The translations under genes were made by a program, and so were the position numbers. Of a DNA stretch of 64,000 bases, positions 1 to 13,300 are shown in pieces. Source of the stretch: Acanthaster planci (Eukaryota; Echinodermata; Asteroidea; Valvatida; Acanthasteridae). The DNA lies in contig NW_019091379.1 of assembly GCF_001949145.1 (NCBI RefSeq), positions 1,919,537 through 1,983,536 on the forward strand, read 5' to 3'. The notes under the pieces are model-generated. The model was not told where the DNA came from. It was given only the letters and a program-made list of their open reading frames with translations, and ran no database searches. Within the stretch, counting starts at the first letter, position 1, and every line of letters begins with the position of its first letter.

Positions 1-2609
1 AAGTTCTTGACCGAATTCAGTCTTGCCAAGTTTTCACCCCTGCAGATATTTTCCACGAAGTCAAATTTTTTCTCTTGTGCAAAAATCACTCGTACGCAGT
101 CGCACATACTTGTTTTTGAGTAAAGCATGCCTTGCATGGACAGTGTGGGTTGGCCTATGGTAAGAGAAGAAACCCTACCTCATCAGTAAACAGGGAGCCG
201 TCTTGGGCCTCCTGGACAGAGAGAAAGGGACGGCCTGATAACAGCATGGCCCGATGCACAACGGGTCAAAGTCGAGTGATATTCTGCATGATATGTGTGG
301 TTTGGGTTGAAGGCAAAGACACAAAGCTCAACTCAATGCAGACATAGCCTGTAGCGTCTTACTTGTTCTATGCATCAACAAACAACGCAGTGGCTGCATC
401 AAATCGTTATTGTACTTCGCATCCTGCAGAGCTCAGCATCCAAGCCGTTTATAGTGGAGTTAACCATGTGGATCTCTTGCAGAAAGTGTTAACGTGGTTA
501 ACAGTATACCGAGTTGCTTTTCATCTTGTCATTTAGTGGAAAAATTCAGCATTAGCAATTCTTTCCAGCAAGAAAAATAACTGAGAAAACAAAACCACCT
601 GTCATGTCCCTCTACTCGATTCACTCTCCAGAAGTTCAAATAAAGTTCTGCAGAGGAGGAATGGTGCACGGTGCTTGAAGCGTCAAGTTAACTTGTTCTG
701 ACGACCCAAAAACTCACAAAAGAGATACATGATGCTGGTGAAAACTTGGTCTCATCGATTCTCCATCCAGCAAAGCTTTTTAAATCTTAGTTTGGCTGTG
801 GTTCTTTCAATTTCTTGTTAAAAGAATTGCGCACTTTCCTAGATCTAAATGGATGCTAGAGACATTTCATTGATGTAGTTTCTGGAAATATAATGAGTTT
901 GATTTTTGGGTGTGGGAGCATTTTGAAGGAAAACTGACAAGAGAGTGTTGATTGTTCCATCCTGGCCCATCAGGGCTGGAAACTGCCGTATTCTGTATGA
1001 TATGTTTGCATTTGGGTTGACAGTGGAGATGCCAAGCTCAACCTAATCCAGACATAACACGCAGCGTCCTGCACTGTCAAGCCCCCTCACAACAGCAAGA
1101 GATACCCCCGTCGGCTGAGCTGTCCAACCCGCTGGGGTGACTTCAATGCCAGGCATTGACGTATTGAATGCCGTCATTTGTGTGTCATGCATTTCACTTC
1201 AGTGGTTCCTGTTGCCGTACTATTCACTGCCAATGAAATCCTGAAGGCTGGTTCATTCTTGATGGGAAAGCAAACACAAACGTGAATTTGTGACATCAGA
1301 TCGAATATATTCAAGTTCCCAAGGGTTGAAAATATCTCAACACGAGTAAATGTTGCTGCAAATCTTTTGCGGCGTCTTTGCTGTCACATTGGCCTGCAAT
1401 ATGAAGTGGCCTTTAAATAAACGTCCCCACTTGTTACAGTGTTTAAGACGTGAAGCAAGTGGCATTTCAAGGTTTGGTTTTGGGCAGGGGGCAAAATGGA
1501 GACTTTGTCAAAAAAAAAACTTACGCTGATATCAACCCGATACAAGTACTTCTAAACTTACAAGGAAATGATCGCATGTGCATGTGGTTATATTGAACTG
1601 CCCCTAGTCAACAGTGTGACAGCCCTTGTGTGACAGCCCTTGTGTGAAGATGTACATGCAAGACTGTAGATCGTTGTCCTGTCTTAATCAAGGGAAATGA
1701 TGAACATGGAAACCATAGGGACAGCCCAACCTCTACTTTTAAGTCCCCACCAGAAGGGACAGAAATCAACAAAATCAAATCAAATCAAGCACTACGTGGT
1801 TTTTGCATAAATCTCAAGTGTGAACATCCTAGCCACACATACATGTATTCTAATCCCTTTATTTCAGTATATGTACTTCTCAGTGTCAGTGATGTTGGGA
1901 CTTTCATAAGACTCTTCACAAGACCAGCGGCAAGAGAAAAGCAATGCGATGATTAATCACGAAGGGATGCTTTTGAATAGCATGTGATTTGAATTTAGAC
2001 TGGAGGCCTTGTGTTGGTGCTGCGATGGTCTGGTCATGTGGGGTCTTATGATGATCTTTAGAAGTCTTAGTATACATTTTGATGTGTGAGACAAGTCGGA
2101 AGTAACTTATCCATGTTGGGCAATGAGGTTATTTGATACAGATGTTGTACACTGTAGAAATGAAGCATTATCTTGGGGTTCTGCATTTGGGCATTGAAGT
2201 TTGCTTAGTGGTTGGTATTTTGTTTGCGTGCAGCAATGTAGTTTGTGGGATTTGTTTTTTTTGTTTTCTCTATTATTTTATGGTTTTTTTTGGTATTAAG
2301 TTTAATTTTCAGTATGTGGTGGGTAAAAACAGTGAATGGAAATATTTGTTTGGTTATCAGGAATTGGGACGCGTGATACTTTCACAAATTTGGGAAGTTT
2401 CCAGATTTCTTCTATTTGGTTTATCCTCGGCGAAAACATGCGAGATGTTTGGTTTCAAGTGTGGTGCAGAAAAATGTGAGGAGTGGAAAACTCGTGTGTC
2501 AAACATGTCACATTTTGGGGAAATGGATTTCATCCTCCATTAACCATGGGTTGCCATAGTAACTGCATATAAATGCCCTCTTCTCACTCACTTCCATTCG
2601 TGCCCTCAG
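1..2609 (+). other. Probable talin intron, no coding exon seen
   Basis: No stretch here reads as a talin exon or as any other recognisable protein in either strand. Because the next exon opens in phase 0 with a good acceptor and is clearly internal to talin, this is inferred to be intron. It holds a diverged direct repeat pair (279-357 and 989-1,072), a short 14-base tandem repeat near 1,614-1,648 and one copy of the AAGACCA-rich repeat family (1,887-2,077). A talin exon shorter than about 40 codons could have been missed. Confidence 0.5.
1887..2077 (-). mobile_element. Repeat family A copy 4 (diverged, reversed)
   Basis: Read on the minus strand it shows the family core in altered form (GGCCTCCAGTCTAAATTCAA, CACATGCTATTCAAAAGCAT) flanked by GGTCTTGTG- and AAGACC-type ends. 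It is the most diverged of the four copies and lies in the inferred talin intron. Confidence 0.55.
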
Positions 2610-4393
2610 CAAGCAGATGAAAGCTTGAACTTTGAAGAGCAAATCTTGGAAGCAGCCAAGGCCATTGCTAATGCCACCAGCGCCTTGGTGAAGGCTGCAT
2701 CGGCTGCACAGAGGGAGTTGGTTGAACAAGGAATGGTAAGAATATTGATTGCCACCCCCCCACCCCGTACCACTTTTGCTCTTACCTTTATTATGATCGA
2801 GATACTTACAACTTACAATGTTTTTACAACTCTGCTACTTTTGTACGTACATGTACGTTTATCTAATTCAGAAGTCTGTGATCATGTGCCTTGGTGTTTC
2901 GGGTGGAGCATTAATCACCGTGAATGATCACATTTTATCCAAAGAAGCATCTGGACGGTTTCAAGCAGATGGAAAACATGCTTGGAATAGTCTTTCATAG
3001 GACAGATGTCATTAATCTGGAATGAACTTGCATCATTGAATGTATGCATCTCCTTGAATTGCTACCTGTTGTCTGTAGCCTGCTTCTCCAGTCACCACCT
3101 GAAAGTAAACCAGTAAATTGCTGTAGTAATCGTGTTTGAATATGAATGAGCTACTGACCTCTGGCAGTACCGTGATTTTGTCCTGATAATTGGGTTGACA
3201 GGTTGTGGCCAACCCAGCACCCTACAGCGAAGATGGCCAGTGGTCCATGGGTCTCATCTCGGCTGCCCGCAAAGTGGCTGCGGCCACGCAGGGCCTGTGC
3301 GAAGCGGCCAATGCCGTAGTCCAGGGCCACGCTTCTCAGGAGCGACTGATCTCGTCAGCCAAGCAGGTGGCCAGCTCCACTGCCCAGCTGCTGGTGGCCT
3401 GTAAGGTCAAGGCTAGCACCTTCAGCGAGCCCATGAGACGATTACAGGTGGGTACAAATGCTTGCACAAAGTTATGCATCTTGCCTGACATTTCCAAATA
3501 ACAGATGCACTTTTTTTGTACATTATTGGTAACGCATCCATTTGGGGATGTTCTGAATTGAGAAGTTAGTAAACTTGAAACTTTAACCATGACTACAATT
3601 TCTAATTGCTAACTTCAATCTCTTTACATGGGCATTTTTGCCAAGGGTGTTCCTTACACCCTTCCGTAACAGTCCTCTAAAGATATCAATTCTCTTTGTA
3701 TATGGAAGAAAGCAAGTCCATGAAAGTCCCATATCAGTTCATTGGCTGGGCTGTAACCAGGATCCATCAAACATTATCAAAACCAGAAATACAATTTGTA
3801 TACACCACCTGAATAAATCTCCATTATCTGATTGGTGAGTCTTTAATTTCGTGTTCGTGAATTATCAAAACGGTGAGCAATTGGAATCACATTCAGCTAC
3901 TGTATCCGGTAGGTTTTGTCACTTGGAATGGAACATTCCCTGTGCTTTGTACCTCACAAAATTATCCTCACCACTGTACTCAAACATTCATTATCTGTCT
4001 ATTTGAGGATGTAGAATGTATGGCATTGACCTAACCCTCTAACTGTACTTCTGGGGTTGTACACGTATCATGTAAAGATTGTGAGATATTTATGATTAAC
4101 TAAAATTGGAATTATTCCCTTCCCCCCCCCCCAAAAAAAAACCCCAGGCTGCTGGCAATGCTGTCAAGCGTGCTTCAGATAGCCTGGTGGCCGCGGCTCA
4201 GCAAGCGGCCGAGCAGGAGGATGAGGTGGCTGGGGTGGACCTCAGCAGCAAGATGGTGGGCAACATCCGCATCGAGATCGAGGCCCAGGCCGCCATCTTG
4301 AAGAAAGAGAAGGAGTTGGAGGAAGCCCGCCGGAAACTGGAGCAGATCCGTCAGGCCAAATATGCCAACCGACCCCCAGAAGATTCAGACTAG
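2610..4393 (+). CDS. TLN: Talin, last three coding exons (partial, 5' end outside window)
   Basis: Talin links integrin tails to actin at focal adhesions. Three coding exons are seen: 2,610-2,735, 3,202-3,447 and 4,148-4,393, each opening and closing in phase 0 with AG/GT borders, giving 205 C-terminal residues and a TAG stop at 4,391-4,393. The peptide opens ADESLNFEEQILEAAK and continues with AAQRELVEQG, DGQWSMGLISAARKVAAAT, LCEAANA and ASQERLISSAKQVA, which follow vertebrate talin closely. This is the I/LWEQ (THATCH) actin-binding helical bundle. The KVK triplet in LLVACKVKAS lies where vertebrate talin has residues implicated in actin binding. The last exon carries the dimerising helix (EKELEEARRKLEQIRQAKY) and ends with a short acidic tail PPEDSD. 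The upstream exons (head and rod) are not in the window. Identification is very secure; the borders are by inspection. Confidence 0.97.
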
Positions 4394-7300
4394 ACCAAGA
4401 TTAGACCAAGAATGGAATAGAAAAATAGGGGAAAACAAAATGTCTGTGCCAGTACGAAAGTTGACGCCTTGAAATGTAAAATCATGTACCGTCGCAAGTG
4501 ATTCTTTATTTGAAGTTAGCAATGCTTGGAAGTAGTGCACAGACCATGCAGTGATAGTTTTACATGTTCTGCCCCCGTGCAGTTGTAAGTAAGTGACCCA
4601 ATAATCAGCAACGTTGATGTAACATAAGGGCATGTGTTGTGACCTTGTTCATGAAGGTTAACATGCGTTGGTGTGCCTGCTTTAACGACCTCCCAACTGG
4701 GGCTGAAATATTACTGAATAGCAAGTGGTCTGAAAACAAATTTTACAAGTCAACTTCCTGCAGTAGGGTCTTTCCAAATATAATTATAAGCTCCAAACTT
4801 GATAAGCATAGAATAGCTTTAAGAGGGGAAAAAATTATCTGGTGCTAAATGACTGTCGGCTGGAGGGGAGGCCTTTTGCCAACATGTAAATAACATCAGT
4901 AAACATTTGTGTTTTAACTGGTTAGTAAACAAACAGAATATGAAGTGTAGGGTATTGTGTAGCACTTGTTACATTAGTGGTGTTGTGTACATAGTATACA
5001 AATGTTTTCTTAGTATTTTTTCCTCAAAGATTACCATATTTTATTCATTACTGGTTTTGATATTATACTGGTATTATTTTGTAGGTTACTTCCAGTATTT
5101 GGATGCATTATTACTACTTGGAATTATTATCATGTTATTAATTTCGCAGTTTTGTGATTGGTTCATTGGAAATCTTTCAGAGATTTTGACATAAATATCA
5201 ATTGATGATATGTTAGATTGTCTTCTGTGGGAATACTGCACTGCAAGCAGTCTGTGTGGGAGTATTTTGAGATGAGAATCTTTGGGTGGCTACCATTGTC
5301 ATAGAGTAAAACAATTGACCCAGTTTTGACATGTTCATTTCTGGAAGAGATTGAATGACAATACTTTTAGCTCATTTCTTTAATGTAATATTAATGAAAG
5401 AAGTGTTTAAATAATTTTGTCCTGGTTTTAACTTGATGTTCCTCAAGATTACAACCATTACTCTCACAGACTTTCCGGTGTGTTGGAAATTGATGACAGC
5501 AAAAGGTCCACTTCCAACAGTCCACAATTTTTACTAAAAACTTTACGACTCAATGAGGACAGGTGTTGGATTTTCAAAGTCTACAGTCATTTGCTTTATG
5601 TAGATTCAGTACTTACATGCAGTTTAATTAGATAGAAGACTAGCGGGAAAAGAATCATAGCTTGGCTTGTTTTCATCTCCACAGAAGGAGCTGTGAGACT
5701 TTTTTAGAATCAAGTGGCTGTTTGACAAGGAATATTAGTTTTGAAGATTTAATCATATCTATGGATTCGGAAGAGAATGAAAACGTGATTTAGTAGAATA
5801 TATTGACCCTCCTGGCTGAGTAGGGGTCTCATATTAGTGTGATTCTCTTGGATTCTTCCAATTGCTCGGATCAGTGGGGCAAGAAGTTGAAATATCTTTA
5901 CGAAATTGAGGCTTTAACAGATGGTGTTGGTGTTGCATTGTCCCAAATATACGGCAGTCAAAAAGATAACGGTTTTTACCTAAAAGAAACAGATGAACTA
6001 TTCTGGTCACTGTGAGCTTCCCAGTCGGATGTCCCATTGAAACATTTCTGCGCTGTGTTGTTTGGCTTGCTTGCCCTATTCATGAATCCTTGCCACGTCG
6101 TGCAAGGCAGTGTACGAAGAACAAGTTCTATGACGAGGCATTGTATAGCAGGCAATATGCAATGCAGTATGTCAGAACATTTTGGCTGACTTCCCACCTG
6201 ACCTTTGGAAAAATTATCCAAGACACAGCATAACATATAAATTTAAACTCATTTATCCCAAGGTACACATAGGCCATTGTGCTGTTGCCATGCCAACTGT
6301 AGTAGTGGAAGTTGTGTAAGCCGTATAGTGATTTCATAATTTTTGTTAACCTGAGAATACACATCTTCAAAATGACATTTTAAATATGAATGTCTGCTCT
6401 GCTCTTAAATTACCATAAATTAGAACTATATTTTTTCTAACGTATTTTAACCAATGTAATGCTTTTTCTAAACATTTTGATGGAGTGAATATTTAAGTGA
6501 ACGGCGCACTTTTTGTACTCGTCTTGCAATCGAGTGCCTCTTTCTTATGAAAACCAATTCATCTAAAATATTTTGCACATTTTAGGGCACGGTCGTATTT
6601 CATGTGTCTTTGTTAAGAATGGCGCATGATTTTGGCATGATGTTTTGATCTAATTTTCAAATGTCAACTATTGGTTGTGTTTTCTTTAAACTGAATTTGA
6701 CAATCACTTTGTATGGATGAGGGCTTACCCAGATGGAAAGCTTGTACACGGAATCGGCTCATTACTAAACGTTCTGTATCATACTTTTGGACACAAATCT
6801 TTTTTACGGCACCGACATAAATATTGAATTAACTAATACACAATGAGCAAAACTGACATAAAGCGCTAGAAATAGTCCTGAGAAAACATTTGTAAGCATA
6901 TCTTAAGGAAACTAAAAGTGTGTCTGTCGGCTGCAAAAATTGTGTGGATTACTCGCACAGGCACTGAGGAAGAACTTTACATAATCAGTGTAGGCACACT
7001 CTGTGATTAAACTTAAAAGGGGTCAGTCAGGCTATATTTTCAGTTCTTCCACTTCATACTACTCGTCTTCTGTAAATACCTTGCATGCAGGCATTGCACA
7101 TGTTGACAATAACCTTTTTGTTATAGAAATGAGCATGAGTTTATCTACTAATCAACGATGCAGAGCTACTGTACTCGATTCAATACTCAACTAAGTGAGA
7201 CTTACTCAACATGATACCTTGCCATTGAAGGGAACTGCATCATTTGATAACCTGTACTCTTAAAGCTGACACTGATTTGGAAAGGAAAGAGAAAGATAAT

Positions 7301-7570
7301 AAAAGGCTTTTTTTTCCTGAAAGTTGTTCCTCTCTTTACAATATTTTGTGTGTTGCGGTTACGTTGTTCTCTCGGTGCAGAGTGACCAAAGTTTGTGTTT
7401 AGTTTCATAACTTCCAGGTCACAGCAATAAAAACTGTCATTTGAAATATTACTGTGTTCTGTTTCACATAAATGTACTTTGCGCTGAAAAGCACCACTAT
7501 TTATGGGAGGGGCTAAGGGGGGGGGCCAATCCAAATTGTGTAATCAATTTGACAAATTGATGTAAATCCG

Positions 7571-7790
7571 AGTCAGGTTGGTGTAGTGCCTCGTTCCCCA
7601 CCTTCCACCTCTGTGACCCGGGTTTAAATCCCACCTAGGTCAGCATGTGGATTGGGTTTTCAGTCCCCGCCTGATTCCCTGGAATATTTTACTGCAGTTT
7701 CCCTCCCACCTCTGAAACTAAACATTTCTTCATTGTCTTCTTAACTATCACTTCATCCTGTAATCGGTGCTAAATGGGTTGTTGAATGAA
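7571..7790 (+). repeat. SINE-like element, family C copy 1
   Basis: A tRNA-like head with an A-box-like TGGTGTAGTGC at 7,579-7,589 and a B-box-like GGTTTAAATCC at 7,621-7,631 is followed by a body containing CATGTGGATTGGGTTTTCAG and a CCTCCCACCTCTGAAACTAA segment. The same body recurs 200 bases downstream in the same orientation. The RNA polymerase III promoter boxes mark it as a tRNA-derived SINE remnant; the 3' limit is approximate. Confidence 0.7.
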
Positions 7791-7986
7791 CAGATATAAA
7801 AATAGTAATACAGGGTTGTTCAGATCTGCCTGAGAGCTTGTCAAAAAAGATACCATTGTGCAGCATTTTATATGAACACAATTGAGTAAAGTGCCAAACA
7901 ATATACATTTACACTAACTGCCCTAAATATTCCTTTAGTGAAAGGTAACTGGTTGCTGCAATGTATTGAATATGTTAGCAAAAATA

Positions 7987-8228
7987 GGGAGTCTGGCGAA
8001 GTGGTTCTTTCCTGACCTTCTGTGGTCCTGGTTCGAATCCCGGCTCAGTCCACATGTGGATTGGGTTTTCAGTTCCTGTGACCTGATTCCATGGGTTTCA
8101 CCCAGAATATTCCTCTGGGGTTTTCCTCCCACCTCTAAAACTGTAAAGTGCTTCTCATTGTCTCCTCTCCACAGGTTTCTTCAGGCTTGCAAGCTACAGC
8201 GCCTAGGGCGCTTTTGAGGAATGCTCGG
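7987..8228 (+). repeat. SINE-like element, family C copy 2
   Basis: The A box TGGCGAAGTGG (7,994-8,004) and B box GGTTCGAATCC (8,030-8,040) are near-perfect for an RNA polymerase III internal promoter. The body shares CATGTGGATTGGGTTTTCAG and CCTCCCACCTCTAAAACT with the copy at 7,571-7,790 and ends near CGCCTAGGGCGCTTTTGAG. The better promoter boxes suggest that this copy is the younger one. Confidence 0.75.
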
Positions 8229-9884
8229 TGTCATTGCCAGAAATGATTGATAATAATAATCATGGTGGGGGGGAGATGAGATTTAAGGGCAAACATTAGT
8301 CAGGACCCCAGCATGTTGCCTTTCTGTGGGGGAGGCTTCTCTTTGGGCTGAAAATGATTGGATGATATTCATTTCAGAAAAAAAAAAGATCTCCTTCCAA
8401 CCCCCTCCCCCCAAATGAAAAACATCAACACAGAGACAAGCCAACAGGTGGGAATTCACTTGACAAAGATGGACTGGTATTAGCCAAAAGAGGACACATT
8501 GAATGACTGAGATTTATCCATGGCATTGGAGATGCCATCTGAAAGATGATCTAAAAAAAATCCACTTCCATGTTTTCTCACACCACACCATCTTGATAAC
8601 TTGGTTTCTTCACTCAAAGTGGGTTTGAACCATAGGAGTTTGAATGGCCCACCAAGCCACCACAGGATATTTACAGACCAATTAGCAACCCTGGCTGACC
8701 AGTGGTAAAGGCACAGATGCTTCCTGCTGCTCGCCCACTGACCAACAGATTTACAACCGCCATAGGACCCCTTTGTGCACAGGGTTGTTGCCACTAGTGC
8801 TTGCAGGTGTTTATCCAGCCTGGACCACTGTTGTTTTTATGACTGCAGCAAGAGCCCTGAACCTTTGATCTCATGGTGGTTGTTTGAACTCCTGTCGTTG
8901 GCTGTGAGTGTCGACTGCCAAGTACAAATGGGTGTTGGTGAATGTGGAATTCTCAAGAAAATGTCAATACTGTTTCAAAACTGCAGATGGACTGGCTGCT
9001 ACAGAGACTTGCTTTTACACCGACACTAACACAAACCTATAATTTGGGCACTCAAATCTCTCAGTTCAAAATACTTGAAAACATTTAATTATGAATTAAT
9101 GATTATCAACAAATTACAAGAGCTAGAAAATGCTGGTTTACAAAATAACATGACAGCAAGTTCTTTCATCTTGACAAAGAATGATACATGTTTCATCTCT
9201 TCCCCTTTTCATTTCACATTTAGAATGCTGGTATTCAACTTATTGATAAGCCGATACAAATTGGAAATCCTATACCACACAGTCTGAAGAGAAGCGCCCG
9301 AAAACTATTTGCCAACTAAATAGAATTCTTGATCAACCTCTCTCTGCAGGCTTTGATGCATTTGAATACCCCAAACGACTCTAACAGAGAATCCAACAAC
9401 CCTATTTGAAGTTGTAAGTGCTGACACATGTACATGAGGCTAGTCATCTCAAAGGAAATTAGAACAGATCTCTTAAATTGAATGACTTTTAAAGAATAAA
9501 TTTGGCTGCAAAACCTGCTATACAAACACATGTAACTTGGCATCAGGGTACAACTGACCACAGGCCATCATGTTCTCCCTACAATGGGCGGATCAGGAGC
9601 TCCAGAAACTAATGCCTCTTGGATTGAAACTACCACACTTTTAAAATTTAAGCAAGTATATGGTCAATCCACAATCCAATTCACAGTTTTCCCAGCTGAT
9701 ATTTCCAAAAATAAGCAGGCATATTCAATTTAACATAAATGGAAAAGAGTCATTAAAACTAGATTTTGTGAGCATGTACAATTATCAATTGCAAAAAGGC
9801 AGTCATCAGGTCTCGTTACTATGGCAACATAGAAATTAACACAATCAAAAACAAAGCAGAGTTGAATGTTCAATTGAAATCACT

Positions 9885-9890
9885 TTTATT
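9885..9890 (-). terminator. Candidate polyadenylation signal of the dehydrogenase gene
   Basis: AATAAA on the minus strand, about 425 bases after the dehydrogenase stop codon. It has the right sequence, strand and distance, but there is no transcript evidence, and AATAAA is common by chance in AT-rich DNA. Confidence 0.35.
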
Positions 9891-10315
9891 GTCTTTCATC
9901 TGGTTAACCTTCCATAAGTTTACGGATCTAAAAGTCTTTTGTAAATGCCTTCAGCTTTCAATGTTGCCACTTTTGATAAAAATATAACATGTATAGCACA
10001 TGTTTATTCATAAATCACCAACAACTCAATATTTGCAGCAATAGATGTTAACTCATCTATCAAAGAACTAGCAACTGTTGACTGCATTGTCTGTCAAAGG
10101 TTTTTAGCTCTTTACTTACCACGTGGTACTCTCATTCAGTACTTCTTGGCAGCTTGCCAAAGTGAAATCAAGCACAACATGCATAGTAATAATATAGATC
10201 ATTGCAGTGAGCAGCCAAGTTTTTTGATAGGAAGTACAGTGGGTCATTGCAGCTGATATGTTGAATCAAACTCCCCATCTAGTGAATAGTGTATCAGTGA
10301 CCTTGAGAACGTCTG

Positions 10316-13300
10316 TCAATATCCAAGCTTCCAGTTCACTGCATACTTCAAAGGCTCCCCATTTACGTACCTCTTGTAGTTCTCTTGCATAACGTCAATA
10401 ATCTGTTCAGAGAAACAACATTTAAATCTAACTGAAGAGGTAGCCTACGTACGTCCCTGGGCATCTTCACATGATTCTTGTAACCCCAAAAGTCTGTGTC
10501 AGGCATGATTATTGCAACCCCAAAAGTCTGTGTCAGGCATGATTATTGGAACCCCAAAAGTCTGTGTCAGGAATGATTCTTGCAACCCCAAAAGTCTGTG
10601 TCAGGCAGTAGAACAAAAGTTGGTACTTTTGTTCCATATTAACTACAATTTTCAAGGGTCATCATCTAATTAACCCTCTGTAAAAAAACATATTTTCCAC
10701 TCCTTCAAATCCTTTCAAACCTCTTGGTGAATTTTGAAGGACAGAGCAATTTGGAATAAAGAGCAACTCTCACAAAAGAAACATGGGTGAAAAGAAAGAG
10801 TGAGAAATTGACATGAATGAAATGAGAATGAGCTAGCTTTATGATACACCAAGCACATGTGCTTTTATGTAATCTGCTCGGGGCGGATTTAAGACACTTG
10901 CCAGGTCACACACCCGTATGTACATTAGCCTCCGTTATGCCAGCAGAAAACTTCAAATTTTCATCAATGAAATCTTGTTTCCACCAGAAGTCAGGTGCAT
11001 TTTACTGGCAAATCAAGTCTAACAAAATGAAAGTATATTTCAAAGCAATGTATCTGACAGATGACGTTCTTCTGGAATAAATGTTTATTCGAAAAGCGAA
11101 AACAAGAACATACCGCATTAGGCAAAACCATAGCTGTTGGTGACTCCCCAGCCTAAGGGTGCAATAAGCAACATTGTACATCATGTAGCATCTTAAAACC
11201 ACCCAAATTCAGTGAGTTGATTTGTCGCTATGCGACCCCTCATGTTGAAATAATAGAGACTTTCTATAACGCAGTGTATCAAAAGGGACACTTCCTAAAT
11301 GGTTGCATTTCTTTCTTGTGAACATACTGAATGGTCAGTGTGATTGTGGCTACTATATGGGACGAACACAACACCAAAGGATTCTGGGAATGGTGAATAT
11401 TAGGGGAAACTTAATGAGAGTATTGTTGGTACTTGGTATGTGTCTGGTTTTGTTGACCTGGATGGAATCAAGTGCCCATTTGGAAGTCCATCCACTCTCT
11501 GTGTTTACAAGAGATGAGATATTTTACACTTCTTTCGGTGGGGACACACATCACATGTGCGTGCAGTTGCATGCGCACTTCGTGCCAGCCAAGCTGAGCA
11601 CATACAACAAATTTCAGTTGGCATGTATGGCCTCCTATTAAAATCATCCCTACAAGTTTCTCTTTTTTTTGATGGAAGAGGTTACTTCTGGCAAATGTGA
11701 GTGGAATGGGGTACCTCAACGGTAACATGTGAACTTACTTCCAGGTTCCCAAGTTTTTAAAAAGAAATCCGTTCTGACCAATATGGAAACAAGTATCAAG
11801 TTAGCTCAGGATTCAGAGTAGTTTTTCAGTGCTTCGTCCAGTTTATGAAGTCGAGCACTTTTATCTGGGCACACAGTGCTGCTGGGTGCCAAAGTGTTGA
11901 GTAACACTTGAGAATGCAGTACTAGTTAGGCCTTGCCTTTGGAGTGGGAGTATCATGCCTTGACGTAATCAAGTGAAGCAAGATCTTGAGGAGTTGAAAC
12001 TCATACATGTGCACAAATCACCAACTGAACAGCAAGACTATGACATTTCACAAATCGGACATTGAGAATTTCACAACTTGCCCTTTTGTGTGACTACTAT
12101 GCCATTTTGAGTCGCGATGTAACAAGAACAGCAGTGTGATTTAGCTTTAATCTTGCAAACCAGCGGACAAAAGATGTTGAAACATTTGGAAATGCCAACA
12201 AGTACTAACAACTCACAATGTGTGCGGCTCCCTTCACATGTGATTTAAATATTGATCAGGAATACATAAATACTGATTAGGAATACATGTGATGGAAAAG
12301 AACAGGCAATTGTCCTAACAAAGAGATTATCTGATGAATGGCTAGTGTCTCAATCTAGTCACCTGTCTTGAGGATTTGAAAAACAGTTTGGGATAGTTTT
12401 GCTTCTTCAAACATGAAAAGCTTCATTTTTTATATGAATCTTTAACACTCACGAACCAATCTTTACATTGCCTTCCAAATAATTCCTACAGGGAAAATAT
12501 GGCTTCAAATAAACTGAGGGTGTGTCTGTTTTCAAGAAAATTTCCTGAGGGTGGGCAGTCGTTAATCTTGGCTGGAATACAACTGGCAGAATTCAATCCT
12601 AGTTGAGACTCCCCTTGCCTTTGACCCTGTACATGTAGACGCAATGATTTCCGACAAATTACATGTCTTGTCTAACAGCCTTGTCGATGAAGCTAGCAAC
12701 AGATGCAACTCTGCTAGCTGGCGGGGACCCAAGGCACAATCATGTAAGTTATCGACAGCTCAGGGTCGGTAGCCAAGAATTGGCCCTGCACGCACACGAC
12801 TGATCTCAACTTACCGCACAGGGTTGTGTGTTGGCTGCATAATGTGGTGTAATAGTCACCTGAAAGAAACAAGAAGGGCAAGTCACAATCCTAGTCCCCC
12901 AAAAGACTTGAGACGTGGATGTACTGGACACGTAGGATTTGTCTTCATTTTGAACAAACCACACATTCATATTGTAAGTGTTGACAGTAACTATGGATAT
13001 TGCAGAAGGCCAGTCCTTGATGACACCTCTATTCATACTGATCCTTTCTGTATTGTTGACTATCCAGTGTGTTGTAGCCGAGACCACTTAAGACCTTTAC
13101 AAGGCCACACAAGACCAGCACAAGACCAACCCAAGACCTCCAGTCTGAATTTAAGTCACAAGCTGTTCAAATGAACTGTAATAAATATAAGCATTCCTTT
13201 GTCACTGTTCACCCTGTTACTTGTGACTGGTCTTGTGCATGGTCTTGTGCATGATCTTGCGTCTGGTCTGGTGTCTGGTCTTGTGACTGGTCTTGTGACT

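Larger units (their letters stand above)
4394..9884. other. Spacer between convergent talin and dehydrogenase genes
   Basis: Holds the 3' untranslated region of talin, of undetermined length since no convincing polyadenylation signal was chosen, and probably the end of the oppositely directed dehydrogenase transcript. Two tRNA-headed SINE-like copies lie at 7,571-7,790 and 7,987-8,228. No open frame here shows a recognisable protein or a coherent set of splice sites. Confidence 0.5.

Noticed and set aside
2133-2543. 136-codon plus-strand open frame just upstream of the talin exon
   Set aside because: It is phenylalanine- and cysteine-rich translation of T-rich intron sequence with no talin similarity, and it does not lead into the exon in phase.
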